From Isoetes taiwanensis (taxonomy: Eukaryota > Streptophyta > Lycopodiopsida > Isoetales > Isoetaceae): DNA of 64,000 nt. The stretch lies in NCBI GenBank assembly GCA_021234155.1, contig JAJEKV010000061.1:1759950-1823949 (forward strand), read 5' to 3'. This document shows positions 36,014-46,845 of this stretch, one piece after another (the first letter of the stretch is position 1; the number at the start of each line of letters is the position of its first letter). A program made the position numbers and the translations under genes. The notes below the pieces were generated by a model. That model searched no databases. It saw only the letters and a list, made by a program, of their open reading frames with translations, and was not told where the DNA came from.

Positions 36014-37787
36014 TCAGAGGTCCAAATCATAATCCTCCTCATGTTTTTTGCTTGTCTCAGGTTCATTCTTCTCTGCAGTTTGCTCCTTTGCCAGTGTTTC
36101 ATCTTTGTTTGTGTCTACAGTTTCTTCAGGAATAGTAGCTAGAGCTACTTCTTTAAGCTCTGCAAAAGTAGCTTCATCTTCCAGAGAGCTTGTAAATGGA
36201 GGCTGTATCTCTGAGGATGTCATCTTAGTAAAATCAGATGATGATTTGGCGCCTAACTCTTGATTCTCATATGGTAGAGTTGGTAAGGCAGACAATCTCA
36301 TCTTGATAAAGTTTATAGCCTCCTTGTCAATGTCAACGGCAACACAATTGCAGCCCTTTTTAAGTGCACATGCTATTGTTGTACCAGAGCCAGAGAAAGC
36401 GTCAAGCACCCAATCTCCTGGACGTGAGAACATATCCAGAAGATGGTTAATCAGCTTCTGTGGCTTCTGGTAATGATTGACAATCCTGCCTTGTGCACTT
36501 AGGTCTTGCAACTTTTGTAACACCGCTGGAAACTCTAAGACATTCGAAAAATTTTGGCAGGCTGTTGTGTTGAAATGCTCCATAGTGCACTTTCCGTCGA
36601 AACTCCAGTAAGCGACATGGAGATATTCCACCTTGCTCAGCAGCCTGGGTCCTCCACCATGGTAGTTAATGTTTGTTTTGTACCTACAGGAACGTATTTC
36701 AGAATAGAAAATACGTAGAAATTAAGAAGAAGATAAGTTACAATTACAACGATGATTCGAAACTTGAACGGAAGGAAGAAACAATTGTATTCGAGAATAA
36801 AAAACTCACCAGTCATAATCGGCTTGCACAGGGGAATCGAAGTGGTTCTTGAAAATAGATTCCACGAGTCCTACTTGCATGCTAGAGTGGAACACAACAA
36901 GACGCCAATGCTTTGCTATGGTAACCTGCTTAATGCTGTCGACGAACGCATTAAATTCTGAATTCTTAAAAGGCTGGTCGTCGTAGCGGCTACCCTTCAG
37001 CTTAAAGCCATATGGCAAGTCTGCTATGACTAAGGTGAAATCTTGTGGCTTTATCATTCCAGCCAACTTCGTGTAGTCCCCATGAACGATGGAAAAAAAG
37101 TTGTTCTGATCGAACATACAAAACCTCTCATAGTCGGGCGACTCAACATCTACAATCCGCCTCTCCGCTAACGTTCTCTCCTCTTAAGCTGTCCTTACCA
37201 GGTGCATGAATCCCTCTGGTAAGTGCTTGTTCTTCTTCTTGCTCTATTAGAAATAATGTCACTACAACAGCAAACATGGAGAAATCTAAAAAAACGAGAA
37301 GGCGACGTAACCAGCCCTCAAAATTTGGAGCATATTGAATAATACGCTCGTCAAAGGTAGCAATGGGATAAAGTTCTTTATATCTCTCCCAGCTGTCCAT
37401 GTTCAACTGCTCCATTAAACATGTATGGCACGTTATGACATTTTTTTGGCTGAAAGTCAACAAAGCAAAAAATGAGTGTGCGACGAGCATTTTAACAAAA
37501 CAAGGAAAGAAAAGGAGAATTAGCACTGTATTCCAGAATACCCTCCGGAATCAAGAGTGTATTCCGGAATACACTCCTGCTTGAACGTGTCCGGAATACA
37601 CTTTTGAGCAAAATGATTGACCTGCATAATGATTGGGTATTCCGGAATACACATTTAGAAATTTACACATTTTGTTAAGGACAAATGAAACGTGAATATC
37701 AACTTACTTGTGCAGCTCCTTGGACATTTCTTCCAGTGTAAAGTCCTTATCCACAACTTTCTGGAGGAGCCTTTCCAGCAACTCCAT
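36014..37787 (-). CDS. Beta-class DNA amino-methyltransferase (N4-cytosine/N6-adenine type), multi-exon
   Basis: Last exon 36683-36014, intron 36809-36684 (GTGAG..CTGTAG), exon ending 36810, then two more exons upstream: 37449-37312 and 37787-37708. The 37707-37450 intron has a perfect GTAAGT donor and TTTCAG acceptor, and the frame is kept across it. The catalytic motif DLPYGF (at about 37020-37005; usual form (D/N/S)PPY) precedes the AdoMet motif DAFSGSGTT (about 36405-36380), the order of beta-class amino-methyltransferases. KPQKLINHLL before it is also typical. The C-terminal ~60 residues are acidic and rich in Glu and Lys. The junction between 37312 and about 37190 is unresolved. Upstream of ATG 37787 the frame stays open to about 37900 except for one TAG (37803-37801), so either the start is at 37787 or the N-terminus is damaged. 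Substrate (DNA base or RNA) cannot be told from sequence. Confidence 0.7.
37520..37660. repeat. Cluster of TTCCGGAA palindromes inside a methyltransferase intron
   Basis: Five matches or part-matches to GTATTCCGGAATAC within 130 bp, including the perfect 20-bp palindrome AGTGTATTCCGGAATACACT (about 37556-37575) and GGTATTCCGGAATACACA near 37640. Lies in the first intron shown for the methyltransferase. The spaced TTC..GAA units resemble heat-shock elements loosely. Confidence 0.75.
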
Positions 37788-37935
37788 ATCTGTAAAGCCC
37801 TACATCTCCCTCCACACCGTAATGGTGATTTCTTTTTTGGGGACGTCAGAGCCCTTCTTTTTGTCTGAGTTCTTTCCTTCGCTCTTCAACTCTCCCCGTT
37901 CAAATATATTAAAAATTAGTCTAAGATTAGTCTAA

Positions 37936-38700
37936 GATTACATGAACTACAAAGCTAACAAAATAATGAATTAGGACACAGTTCTATGGTAAACTACATA
38001 TAACCAATTACACTATAGTAGATCAGTAATCCAACAATTCCTTCAAACCTTAAATAACCTTTTGTAAGCATCACCTCTAGGAAATACAACTGATTAGCAA
38101 ACTACGTCCAAAGAAGGCAAATGCCTCTCTGTTGTTTACGACAGTATAGCCTCACCAACCAAAAAAGCTTCAGGTCTTCACGAAATTAAATGGCCAGCAA
38201 TGTCAATTAATGGTTGTCCTCTATGCTGACTCTTAATCCAAATGAATTGATCTAATAAGAAACTAGGTGTTACACCTTAAATCCAAGGCTGTATTTTGGC
38301 AAAATCAGACCCCAAAGAGAGAGGAAAAGGCTAGATATGATTCAACTGGCCTACAAAACATGGATTTTTCTATAAAGTTCATTGTCAATGCTGGGCTTAG
38401 ATTTAATGAGTTTCATGAATAAAACCACAGCAAATAACAAAATACTTATTTAGAAGAGATCAAACAACTACATTTATCATCCATGGCGATCTGGAATGTA
38501 TATAGGCATTCTTGCTTGCACACAATGACATGAAAAGGCTTTCCAAGTCGTTATATGCACAAGTAGGATTAGCATCCCGCATAACAATTTCACATTTACA
38601 TGGGTCAACATGGGAAATTTAGCAACCACCGCGTAAACATGCTTTGAAATAAGAACACCTTCAACAAAAGCATTGGAGTTCATTTTTGGGTTGCCCCTAG
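37936..38700. other. No gene identified
   Basis: AT-rich sequence with only short frames. Ends with a G/C-rich GGGTTGCCCCTAGGGGGGCA near 38690. Confidence 0.4.
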
Positions 38701-38723
38701 GGGGGCAAACCCTCGTTTATGTG

Positions 38724-38795
38724 GGTATGTGGGCATATTCAAGTATATGCTGGCATATTCAAGTATATGCTGGCATATACCTAGCATATGCTGAT
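38724..38795. repeat. 24-bp tandem repeat (GGCATATTCAAGTATATGCT)
   Basis: Two full and one partial copy. A related GGCATATTCCAAGTATATG occurs at about 44468, preceded by similar TATGTGGG wording, so the motif marks a dispersed repeat. Confidence 0.75.
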
Positions 38796-38889
38796 GACTG
38801 CTAAAAACTGGCTGCTGCCTGTAAATGGTCGGTCATCCAGCCCCATTATCAGCCTGCTATACAAACGCTATCCGCCGGACTTGGCTATG

Positions 38890-39136
38890 GCTTCTGCACC
38901 TCGGATTCTGCCCTCCCTTCCGCACCTTCCGTCAGGGTTCTGGCGAGTTGAGCACATGTTTATCCCTTCCTTATACCCTCTAGGGCATAATCTCATCTCC
39001 CTTAATCTCAACTATGCAACTCTTGACGATTTGGGAGATGTTTGCCCTTCTTTCTTTACCGCTCAGCTCATCCAAACAGGTGACTATAATGCTACCCAGC
39101 TATGGACGCCGGAAAGCTCCCTTTTATTCATCCAGG
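38890..39136 (+). CDS. Unassigned exon-like frame
   Basis: From ATG 38890 the frame MASAPRILPSLPHLPSGFWR runs to SSLLFIQ, where CCAG is followed by GTATAG, a possible splice donor (about 39135). Base composition is richer in C than the surroundings, as for a coding exon. No family recognised and no following exon could be linked, so this may be a gene fragment. Confidence 0.25.
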
Positions 39137-39972
39137 TATAGATTCTTTCGCTTTCTTGATATGTTTTATCCGGTCTATGAACCCTAAAGTCTATAATCTA
39201 TGGAGCAGATTACAGATTTGCATGTGGAGGTATCGGTTTAGGGTTTGCATATGCACATCAAATGGTAGACTCATACTCAGAGGATTCAAACTAAAATCGA
39301 TGTGTTGAACGTTTACGAGCCAAAGACCGTCCGAACCTTTGGTTGTAAGAGAGCAGAGATAAACAGTTAAGATCTATTGGGGTTCCAACTACACTTCATT
39401 CCAGATTGTCTCTCGCCATATATGGCGGAAGATATGTGAGGCACGATGCATGCGGCCGGATATAACCGCATCACTTGCCATGTTGATCAACCGCAGAGGC
39501 AGTCGCCGATCTACCCGAGGATTACTTTTGAAATGCAAAGATCCTTTACCGCTGCCAACACCATCAGAGGGAGAACTAAATGTAAAGGGATTGCATTTTG
39601 CAACTAAGATGCCCTTTGCCATTGATGAAAGCTTGATGAAGACTTAAAGGTAGACCGATTGATTATCAGATGCTCACCAATCGTAAAATTGCGATATGGT
39701 CGGGAAAAGATCTAAGAATGGAGCGAAACCATCTATATGTGGTCTGCGCAATCGCATGCACAAGATGACGGATAAATCTATGGTATGTAGCCACTTTTAG
39801 ATAATGCGGATAAATATGCAAAGCTAAAATAGGTTGCCGACACATTGACTCGGTTTTATCCGTGATGTTAATTTGGAATAACAGATTCTAGAACTTCGAG
39901 ACAATTGTCTAGGCTTAAGAACAAAGAAGGACATGGGCTATATTTAAGTGGCGGTGCTCTAGTTGGGACTAT
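39137..39972. other. No gene identified
   Basis: A frame open on both strands at 39389-39647 has no recognisable domain. Nothing else supported. Confidence 0.3.
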
Positions 39973-40210
39973 GTGCGCTTATTTATCATGCCATCAAGCA
40001 CACAGAATTTTTACTTGCCTTTTTGCTTGCAAAAAAATGGGACCCCGATTGGCAAATGCACCCGTGGTAAGCTTCTTTTTACTCATGCTACGATGTTGAA
40101 GGAAGTCGGGCTTTTGATATATCGAGATCATCTTTTGCGTGAATTGATGACTCGCCAAACTATGATGCGGGGGAAGCGTGCCACCAACACCGGCATGTTG
40201 TTTATGGTAA
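39973..40210 (+). CDS. Unassigned exon-like frame
   Basis: Frame containing PSSTQNFYLPFCLQKNGTPI and LRELMTRQTMMRGKRATNTG, ending at TTTATG followed by GTAAGG, a good splice donor. Product unknown. Confidence 0.25.
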
Positions 40211-40980
40211 GGTTTTATCTTGATTTTCGAAGTTTTGATTTTGAGGATTGTTCCCGCTCTAAACGCTAGCTTGCTACCTTCGGCCTTGTCCTTTGATTTT
40301 TTAGTGCAGCCCAATCACCGATTTGCATTGCCCAAATGAACTACGGTTACGCTAAAATGTCGAAAAGAGGTCAAATATTCTTTCATTTCATAGCCTTTGC
40401 TTGCACGGACATCACATGCATCATAACTGAATAGATATTTAGCTGTCAGAATGCATCACAAAGGTTTATGGTGTGAATAATTTCATGACTGACAGAATAC
40501 ATCCCAGACGGTAAAAGTTCCTTTACATCTTCTTGGGTGTCGATGCTTAATATGGAATGTATCCATAGTTGTTAGTTAGCTTTGCTAATGTTCTAAGAAA
40601 AGCAGTTTGTTTCATGTTGGTTTGCATTTGGCCATGATTATTCTTACGTTTGTATGTGTTGTGCATGTTTTTTGTTTCCATTTTGGATTGTTGTTTGTGG
40701 CCATCCATGGCCATGATTTTGCTTAAATCTTCAAGATGGTTAGCCATGATTTTACTTGCCACAGTGTTATCAAGATTCATGCAGAGAAGGCGAGATGGGC
40801 TGGACACACTCCCGGACTGCAAAAATCCAATCTTCTTTCTTTCAAGCTAATCATTTACGTGATCATTTTAGGTTTGTTAAGCTTCCTGCATGTTTTCTCA
40901 GAATTTGTGCACGAAATTGGAATAGATCTATGCGATTTCTTATTTTTGTATCGTTGTAGTTGTTTCTGCCAGTACTGTAG
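40211..40980. other. No gene identified
   Basis: Contains short frames on both strands and alternating CCATGATTTT-like words (about 40630-40750). No supported gene. Confidence 0.3.
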
Positions 40981-40981
40981 T

Positions 40982-41518
40982 CGCATCGATCCGAGACATC
41001 GGATCGCCATTCTAGAATGGGACGAGCATGCATGTCATGCATGCATGCGGGCGGCGCATGCCCGTTTTGGTTGGGAGTTCGCTATTTCAGGCGCGTTTCT
41101 GCATCCACGTCTCATCGGCGCTTCCTCTTCTCTCAGCAGTACCTTATTCTCTTTGAATTGTCTCCGTGCGGGAGGGGGCTTCTTCCTCGCCTGGTTTAGC
41201 CAATTTGGCGATCTTTCATGCTATCCTTTACGGGCCTTTGGCCTCGTCCCGTGACCTTCGCCCTCGATCCTAGTTTGTAAGGAAGTTCTCTCGGTAGTTC
41301 CGCGGTTTTGTTGGTTTCTTTGCGAGTCCCATTCTAGAATCGCATCGATCCGAGACATCGGATCGCCATTCTAGAATGGGACGAGCATGCATGTCATGCA
41401 TGCATCGCGGCGGCGCATGTTTTGGTTGGGAGTTCGCTATTTCAGCGCGGTGGCGTTTATCCATCCCTCCTCGCCGCTTTCCTCTTCTCTCAGCATTACC
41501 TTATTCTCTTTGAACCCA
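40982..41518. repeat. Direct duplication (about 175 bp, 359 bp apart) with cruciform-forming core
   Basis: 40982-41160 and 41341-41518 are close copies. Each carries CGATCCGA-GACA-TCGGATCG, the palindrome CCATTCTAGAATGG and GCATGCATGTCATGCATGCA. At the second copy the left flank adds TCCCATTCTAGAAT (from about 41327), so an almost perfect inverted repeat of about 55 bp forms. A third partial copy of the flank (GTTTGTTGGTTTCTTGCGAG) is at about 41990. The CATGCATG words match the RY motif of seed promoters, but no gene start could be tied to them. Locally GC-rich. Confidence 0.85.
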
Positions 41519-41759
41519 CCCTCCCTCCCTTCTTTGTTTATTATATTTTGTACAAGTTCTGTTTTATCATGTTTTTCCACCCGGCTTGGGTGATGCTTTT
41601 TTCCACCCGCCGGGTGATGCTATTCTCTCATGTTTTCTCGTTTGTTGTGTTGGTGATGTGCGCAGTACAGGTTGGCGGCGGCATCTGTTTTCGACTTCTC
41701 CATGCGGGGGTTTTGGGGCGATTCTATGCCTTACGTTTGTCTAAGCCCCTTCGTCGGGC

Positions 41760-41815
41760 TTATCACTAGGGTTTTTCCTCGAAAACCCGAAGAGGGCGGG
41801 TTTTTTAATCCCTGA
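41760..41815 (+). mobile_element. LINE 3' untranslated remnant
   Basis: AGGGTTTTTCCTCGAAAACC...GGGTTTTTTAATCC matches the 3' untranslated hairpin of the LINE end at 35358-35402 (AGGTTTTTCCCTTGAAAACC...GGGGTTTTTTAATCC). Position just after a TAG stop (41767-41769) is also alike. A decayed relative. Confidence 0.5.
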
Positions 41816-42059
41816 TAAGCTTTCGGCAGTACATCAGCCACTCATCTATTAGCATTGTATTTGTTTGGGGTCCAAATGATATAATTGGATTTTCCCTTTA
41901 TTTTTCGTGGGTAGTTCGCATGTGTGCGGCTACCCACTGTCCACCATTGTAGAAAATCTGTTGAGATGAATGAGAAGCCTATCTATGGGCGGTTTGTTGG
42001 TTTCTTGCGAGTCCCATTCTAGAATTGATATTTTCTGCCCTGCGACTAACTCCCCTTTT

Positions 42060-43395
42060 CCATTTTTTAGAGAAGCTCAGATACAGGAGCATTTTTTTGT
42101 ATGCCAATGCTTGCAGTTGCGGAGATGTTTGCTTGAATCTTTGAATGTTGCTAGCTTGCCCTTACTAAGGGACGATTTGCCTATGCATGTTTTCGACAGA
42201 GTAAGCCCACAGCTTTGAAGATTCATGATTAGCCAAGTAAGCTCCACTAGATTATTTCTTCTTTTTATCTTTGCTTTGTTATTGCACTTTCTTCTCTATA
42301 AGAACTTTTGTCATCTGCTTTATAGACCAGATGGTGTGGCTAAAGCCCTTGAGCTGTTTAGCAATGTAGGCAATGTCTACTTTCTATTCCCGCACCTTTG
42401 CATGGCTGCTTTTGATGTTTTTTGATTACACTTTGTTGCCTCTTTTGTGAAAGACACAACACTCATGATGTTTTCTCTTAGGAACAGTCTCTTGGCAAAT
42501 AGATGCATAATATTCTGGAGGGTTATGGAACTTTTGGACAAGATATTGTGGAGGGATCTTATTTCAGATGCTTTACATCAACATTTTTGGGCCATAAATG
42601 AAACTGCCCTTCATAAATGAAGAAGAAACATTTGTAAACTTGGAGACAGGTATTGTACTTATCTTTATGGCTCTTATAATAGAAGTCAAAATTTGAGTTG
42701 CAAGACAAATTCCATAATAACTAGAGCTAATTTTGTCGTAAAGGTTGTCCTAATGTTGGAGTATTTATAGTTTAAATATGATATACAATGTTAAGAAGTA
42801 GTAGATTTTGTGTTGCGAGTGGGCACTTTTCCAGCGAGCCAGGTTGCAGTCGCCCTTCCAGCTTCTTTGTAATTGTTTAAGGTTCAGCTATGCTCTTTTT
42901 TTAATTTTGCTATTCCCTTGGTGAAGGAACAAGTTCCGGGTCGCACATTACAAATGCATAACGTAGTTTACTATGCGGTCGATTTTGGAGCAACAAATGA
43001 TTGTCCGATTTCCTAAATCCTGTTTATTCTTTTATCCCTAGTGAAATCCGTGGCTATGGAAGACCTATTCATTCCTATTTCGTCTCAACCTAACATTAAT
43101 CGAGGTGTCGGGTTTTCAAGGTCGTGATGCAAGTCGCTTTATATCCCGTGTATTATTGTGTTGCTCGGCCGTTATTATTCAGTATTCATTCCTTTTTTAA
43201 GTTTGCGACTTTGAATATAGCCTCTTCAGATACATGAAATGATAAATGATTTGACATCTTGCAACAGATTGCATCAATACAAATCTTCTTTTACTACCAT
43301 ATTTGAGGTTATTGAAGATGATGCTCAGGCACTTGAACTTACGAAACATATTAAATATATCTTGATAGCTAGGGGTATAGAGACACTATAGAGTA
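42060..43395 (+). pseudogene. Exon-like fragments of an unknown gene
   Basis: Three stretches look like exons: 42072-42201 (after TTTTTTAG, ending GACAGA/GTAAGC), about 42325-42425 (after TTTATAG; PDGVAKALELFSNVGNVYF) and 43268-43390 (after TTGCAACAG; HQYKSSFTTIFEVIEDDAQA). Between the last two, 42490-42620 reads ILEGYGTFGQDIVEGSYF with stops. A decayed gene is the simplest view; the product was not recognised. Confidence 0.3.
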
Positions 43396-45160
43396 TATGG
43401 ATGCAATAGATTGTTAGAGTAATTAGACAACAAAGATGCCATTTTGTTTAGCAAAATTCACTTGATTCATCTTCCTTAATTACAACGACATGTTTGCTAT
43501 GTCTCTTGATACATTATTTGCAGATACAACAATGCCAAAAAGTACAGGTGTAATAATGCCAAAAATACAGACATCATGAATTAAGAAACCACTTATTTTT
43601 CTAGTGTTTGCGACGTTTGCCATCAACATTGCCCATAAATATAATGCATCATTAACAAGCCCAAAGTGACCATATGTAAAAATGCAAAACAGGTTGATCA
43701 GATCTGGCTCATATTGAATTGAGACTTATTGTTTTATTCGCAAAGTCCTTGCTCATTGTGGTGATTGCAATATCCCTTAGTCTTGTGGATGATGATTAAT
43801 TCATTTTGTCTACATAGCATCTATGTAGATGCGATAGCATATATGTACATGTGATGATGTATAGAGGATTTGTGTGACATTTCGACATCATAGAAAAATA
43901 AGTATAATTTTTATTACAATATCATGGGCTCAATTAGCAATTGTGAAATATTAGCAACACCCAGCACAGAGAGTACCACGGGCTTCCATAGATACACAAA
44001 AGCAACCAGACATACCTTATCCATAACAACAATGATGACAAATGACTAGGAAAAGATTTTGGTTATTGAGAGATGAGCGATGCACCACTAGGGCACCAAT
44101 TCCTAGGATGCCAAATTTTTCTGGACAATAGTATGATTGACACAGATGAACAGTCTACTACCAAGTACTTGAAGCATTTGATTATTGCTTCAAGTACTTC
44201 AAAGGCAAATTTTAGATATAGTTAATGCCATTTCCACTGCCAGGAAAACAAGAACTACATCGCATGCCACAAAAAGTTTAAACTTCATCTTATGCCAAAA
44301 GGTTCAACTGGCTTGGCTGCTCTTTTAACTGCTACCTTTTTTTAGCTCCATCCATCCATCCATCCTGGAGACTGAGAGTTGATTGGCTTTGAGGTATAGC
44401 TTTGCTTGTGGTCTTACAGATCCTATGCCAGCTATATTATATTTACCCTCATCCATGTGGGTTTGTGGCATATTCCAAGTATATGTCAGTATATGCTCGA
44501 AAACATGACTTTGAAGTGTGATTTAAGCCATTTCACTCTCGGGTCACGGAGGGCAACCCCGTGCGCAGCACCTTGTTTGGTAAAGGCGATTTTCAATATT
44601 GACCAATTAATGTTCTATACTATGCTGGTTGGTTTTTTTCATTTAGCTATTCTTCTCCAGAAACTTCGTACCCTAAGCTTACTCAGGCTTTGAACTTTTA
44701 TAACTTTGATGAGAAGGAGGGCTGTTGATCGGGAAAGGGAGATGGGATTCCTTGAGGAGCACAAAAAAGGAAGAGGAAATACAGATACTCACTTGAAAAT
44801 GCTGCTCCATTTAAAATCGGCCAGCATCATCTCGACCCCTTGCATCAGTTCCATGATTTCCTTGGCATCCCAATCTAAAAAATGCAGAAATCGTGCAGCA
44901 TCATTTCAAAACCTATCATTCCAGCACTATTTCAAAATTCTCCTCTGTTCTTCTTCTCTGTTCTGTCTATGGCTTAATCATGTTTGGCTTAAACATGCCA
45001 TGGGTCTCTCTGCCGTATGCATGCTACATCTAATGAGTACGCTTCTCTGATTCTGCTTTACATTTCCTATTTAATACCTTTCTATATGATTCTTCTAAGC
45101 ATAATATATTTTTGCATTACATTTCCTTTCTTATCCCTTTCTTTGATTCTACGTATTTAT
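43396..45160. other. No gene identified
   Basis: AT-rich. Frames at 44406-44693 and 44706-45050 are open but have no recognisable domain. The GGCATATTCCAAGTATATG motif near 44468 relates to 38.73 kb. Confidence 0.35.
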
Positions 45161-45164
45161 TTTT

Positions 45165-46015
45165 TTGGCAATAGCTGGCCTTATTCTTCTGGGAATTTGG
45201 AATGATGAACACAGGTAAGCATGGAAGCCTATTGTGAAAGCTGTTCATGAGAAAGGGGTAGTATTCTTGATCAAATATGGCATGTTGGCAGACGATCTCA
45301 TACCTGTATGATGGAGCTTTTGTTATCTAAGCAGATTCTTTTTTTAGTGAATTTTGCGCCTAATTTGCAATTTGTTTATTTATGGGGATTGCTCTGATCC
45401 AGACCCTGTAGGATTAGGGATTTATATGCCAAAGGCCCTCAGCCGAAATAATATTCTTTATGCCCATTCTGTAAAATCAAGATTGAAATCTGTTGGAGAA
45501 GTTGAAACAGGAGAGAGCGTGTTGCCCTTCAAAATATCTTTTGAAGGAACCTTCATGGTAGCAGGAGGGCATAGCAGGGAATCTGGTATTGAGGCAGTCA
45601 GATCTGGTAGTGCAGATTTAGTAGTATATGGGAGACATTTTTTTGCAAATCCTGATCTGCCAAAACGATTTAAAGTAGGAGCTCCTTTGAATAAATATAA
45701 TCGGAATACATTTTACACTCAAGATCCTGTGATAGGCTACACAGACTATCCTTTTCTTGAATTCAGGTAAAAGATTTCATACAAGTTGTTACTGCTACAC
45801 AGACTATCCTTTTCTCGAATTCAAGTAAAAGATTTCATACAAGTTGTTACAGGCTACACAGACTATCCTTTTCTTGAATTCAAGTAAAAGATTTCATACA
45901 AGTTGTTACTGCTATTGCTTACAAGTTGTTACTGCTATTACTCAAAATCCTGTGATAGGCTACATAGACTATCCTTTTCTTGAAGAGTCCGATCCAAGGG
46001 AACTCAAGTAAGAGA
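45165..46015 (+). pseudogene. 12-oxophytodienoate reductase pseudogene (copy B)
   Basis: Two OPR segments. About 45185-45310 reads GIWNDEHR-stop-AWKPIVKAVHEKGVVF and then, after a one-base frameshift, DQIWHVGRRSHT, which is the TIM-barrel strand with the WHVGR motif. About 45400-45770 is the last exon: LPFKISFEGTFMVAGGHSRE, SADLVVYGRHFFANPDLPKR and APLNKYNRNTFYTQDPVIGY, ending YPFLEFR-stop. The middle of the barrel (substrate-binding HGANGYL region) is missing. The original C-terminus, ...DYPFLEESDPRELK-stop, is found at about 45965-46011 beyond a tandem repeat. OPRs reduce enone oxylipins using NADPH and FMN; this copy cannot. Confidence 0.85.
45738..46010 (+). repeat. 57-59-bp tandem repeat at the end of the OPR exon
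   Basis: CTACACAGACTATCCTTTTC recurs at 45738, 45795 and 45854, with a diverged copy at 45960 (CTACATAGACTATCC). The repeat duplicated the last codons of OPR plus the start of its 3' untranslated part. The 31-kb copy has a single unit. Confidence 0.92.
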
Positions 46016-46155
46016 TTTTATACAAGTTGTTTTGTTACTGCTATTGTTTACACCATGGACAACCAATGCAAAGTCTCATAAAAATGCTCTCAACATAATA
46101 TAAGACAGGTCTGATGAGGTGCAATTAACAATAAATGTTAGTCTAGAAAGTAACT

Positions 46156-46755
46156 TCACTTTGTAGCAGAGACTACTTCTGGAAAAACTCCGGCCTGGTA
46201 ATCAGGTTCACAAAACTCTCCTCCAAGTTCATCACAAGCCTCACCAGGAAAGACTCTGCACAAAACAGAGATCTAAGTAAACCTTGGAATGAATATAGAA
46301 AATGTTGACAGATCCGGCTTACGTCTTGGGCTGTGAGTATTCCAAATACTCTCGATCAGGCCCTTCTTTAGAAGCTCTCTGCGCCACTACTTTTGGACTA
46401 GGTTTTACTTCTGGACCCACTCCTGGTAAGCCACAAGCTACCCCTCCTACTGTATCACATGCTTCGGCCGGAAATACCCTTTCCAAATTCACCAGTTTAA
46501 AATCAAAAGCTCCAATTTGTACAATTTGAAAAACAGAGCTGCAATTCATCGACCTAGAAATGAAATTTGTGTGGAAACTTACGATTTTTCAGAATCTGCA
46601 TAGTTCACATACTGGCTCTCCTGCTGGGTTGTTTCAGCCCTAATTTGTATGCTTCTGGGCTTCGAAATAAGCAGATTATGAAGGCGTGGATTGGTGTATA
46701 GCCGCTGGCCTGGTTGAGTGAATGCAAATGTAGGATGTGCCGATAAGCTCTGCAT
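46156..46755 (-). CDS. LIR1: Light-regulated protein LIR1, chloroplastic
   Basis: Three exons on -: 46755-46583, 46478-46323 and 46255-46156, 142 codons plus stop, with introns of 104 and 67 bp. Donors are GTAAGT and GTAAGC. The last acceptor is TGTGCAG; the first acceptor (GGAAAG) is chosen because it gives the family-typical SVFPAEACD junction. The protein has an N-terminal plastid transit peptide (from MQSLSAHPTFAFTQ), then two cysteine-bearing repeats: VFPAEACDTVGGVAC and VFPGEACDELGGEFC...PDYQAGV. This pair is the hallmark of LIR1. In flowering plants LIR1 binds ferredoxin-NADP+ oxidoreductase and helps anchor it to thylakoid proteins TIC62 and TROL, and its expression follows light and clock. 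It faces the broken OPR copy tail to tail. Start chosen at 46755 because the transit peptide begins there; an upstream in-frame ATG at 46845 exists. Confidence 0.92.
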
Positions 46756-46794
46756 TTTTAGAAGTGTGCATTGTGGAGCCAAAGCAAAGGTTTC

Positions 46795-46819
46795 ATATAT
46801 ATATTGTAAATATCTTATC
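46795..46819 (-). promoter_or_regulatory. Candidate LIR1 promoter motifs (TATA, evening-element-like, I-box)
   Basis: Just upstream of the LIR1 start codon. On - strand: GATAAG (I-box core; CTTATC at 46814-46819 on +), overlapping AAATATCT on + (46808-46815, one base short of the evening element AAAATATCT), then a TATATATA run (46795-46804). Both motif types are linked to light and clock control in plants. The TATA run is only 40-50 bp from the ATG, so the leader would be very short. Confidence 0.4.
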
Positions 46820-46845
46820 CTGAATTGGGTTGGCCCCTCTTTCAC

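Noticed and set aside
36014-37787. Bacterial contamination as the source of the methyltransferase
   Set aside because: Introns with exact GT..AG borders keep the reading frame, and plant retroelements flank it on the same continuous sequence.
41017-41769. Overlapping frames of 60-172 codons on + near the GC-rich duplication
   Set aside because: No domain; the two copies of the duplication do not preserve one common reading frame.
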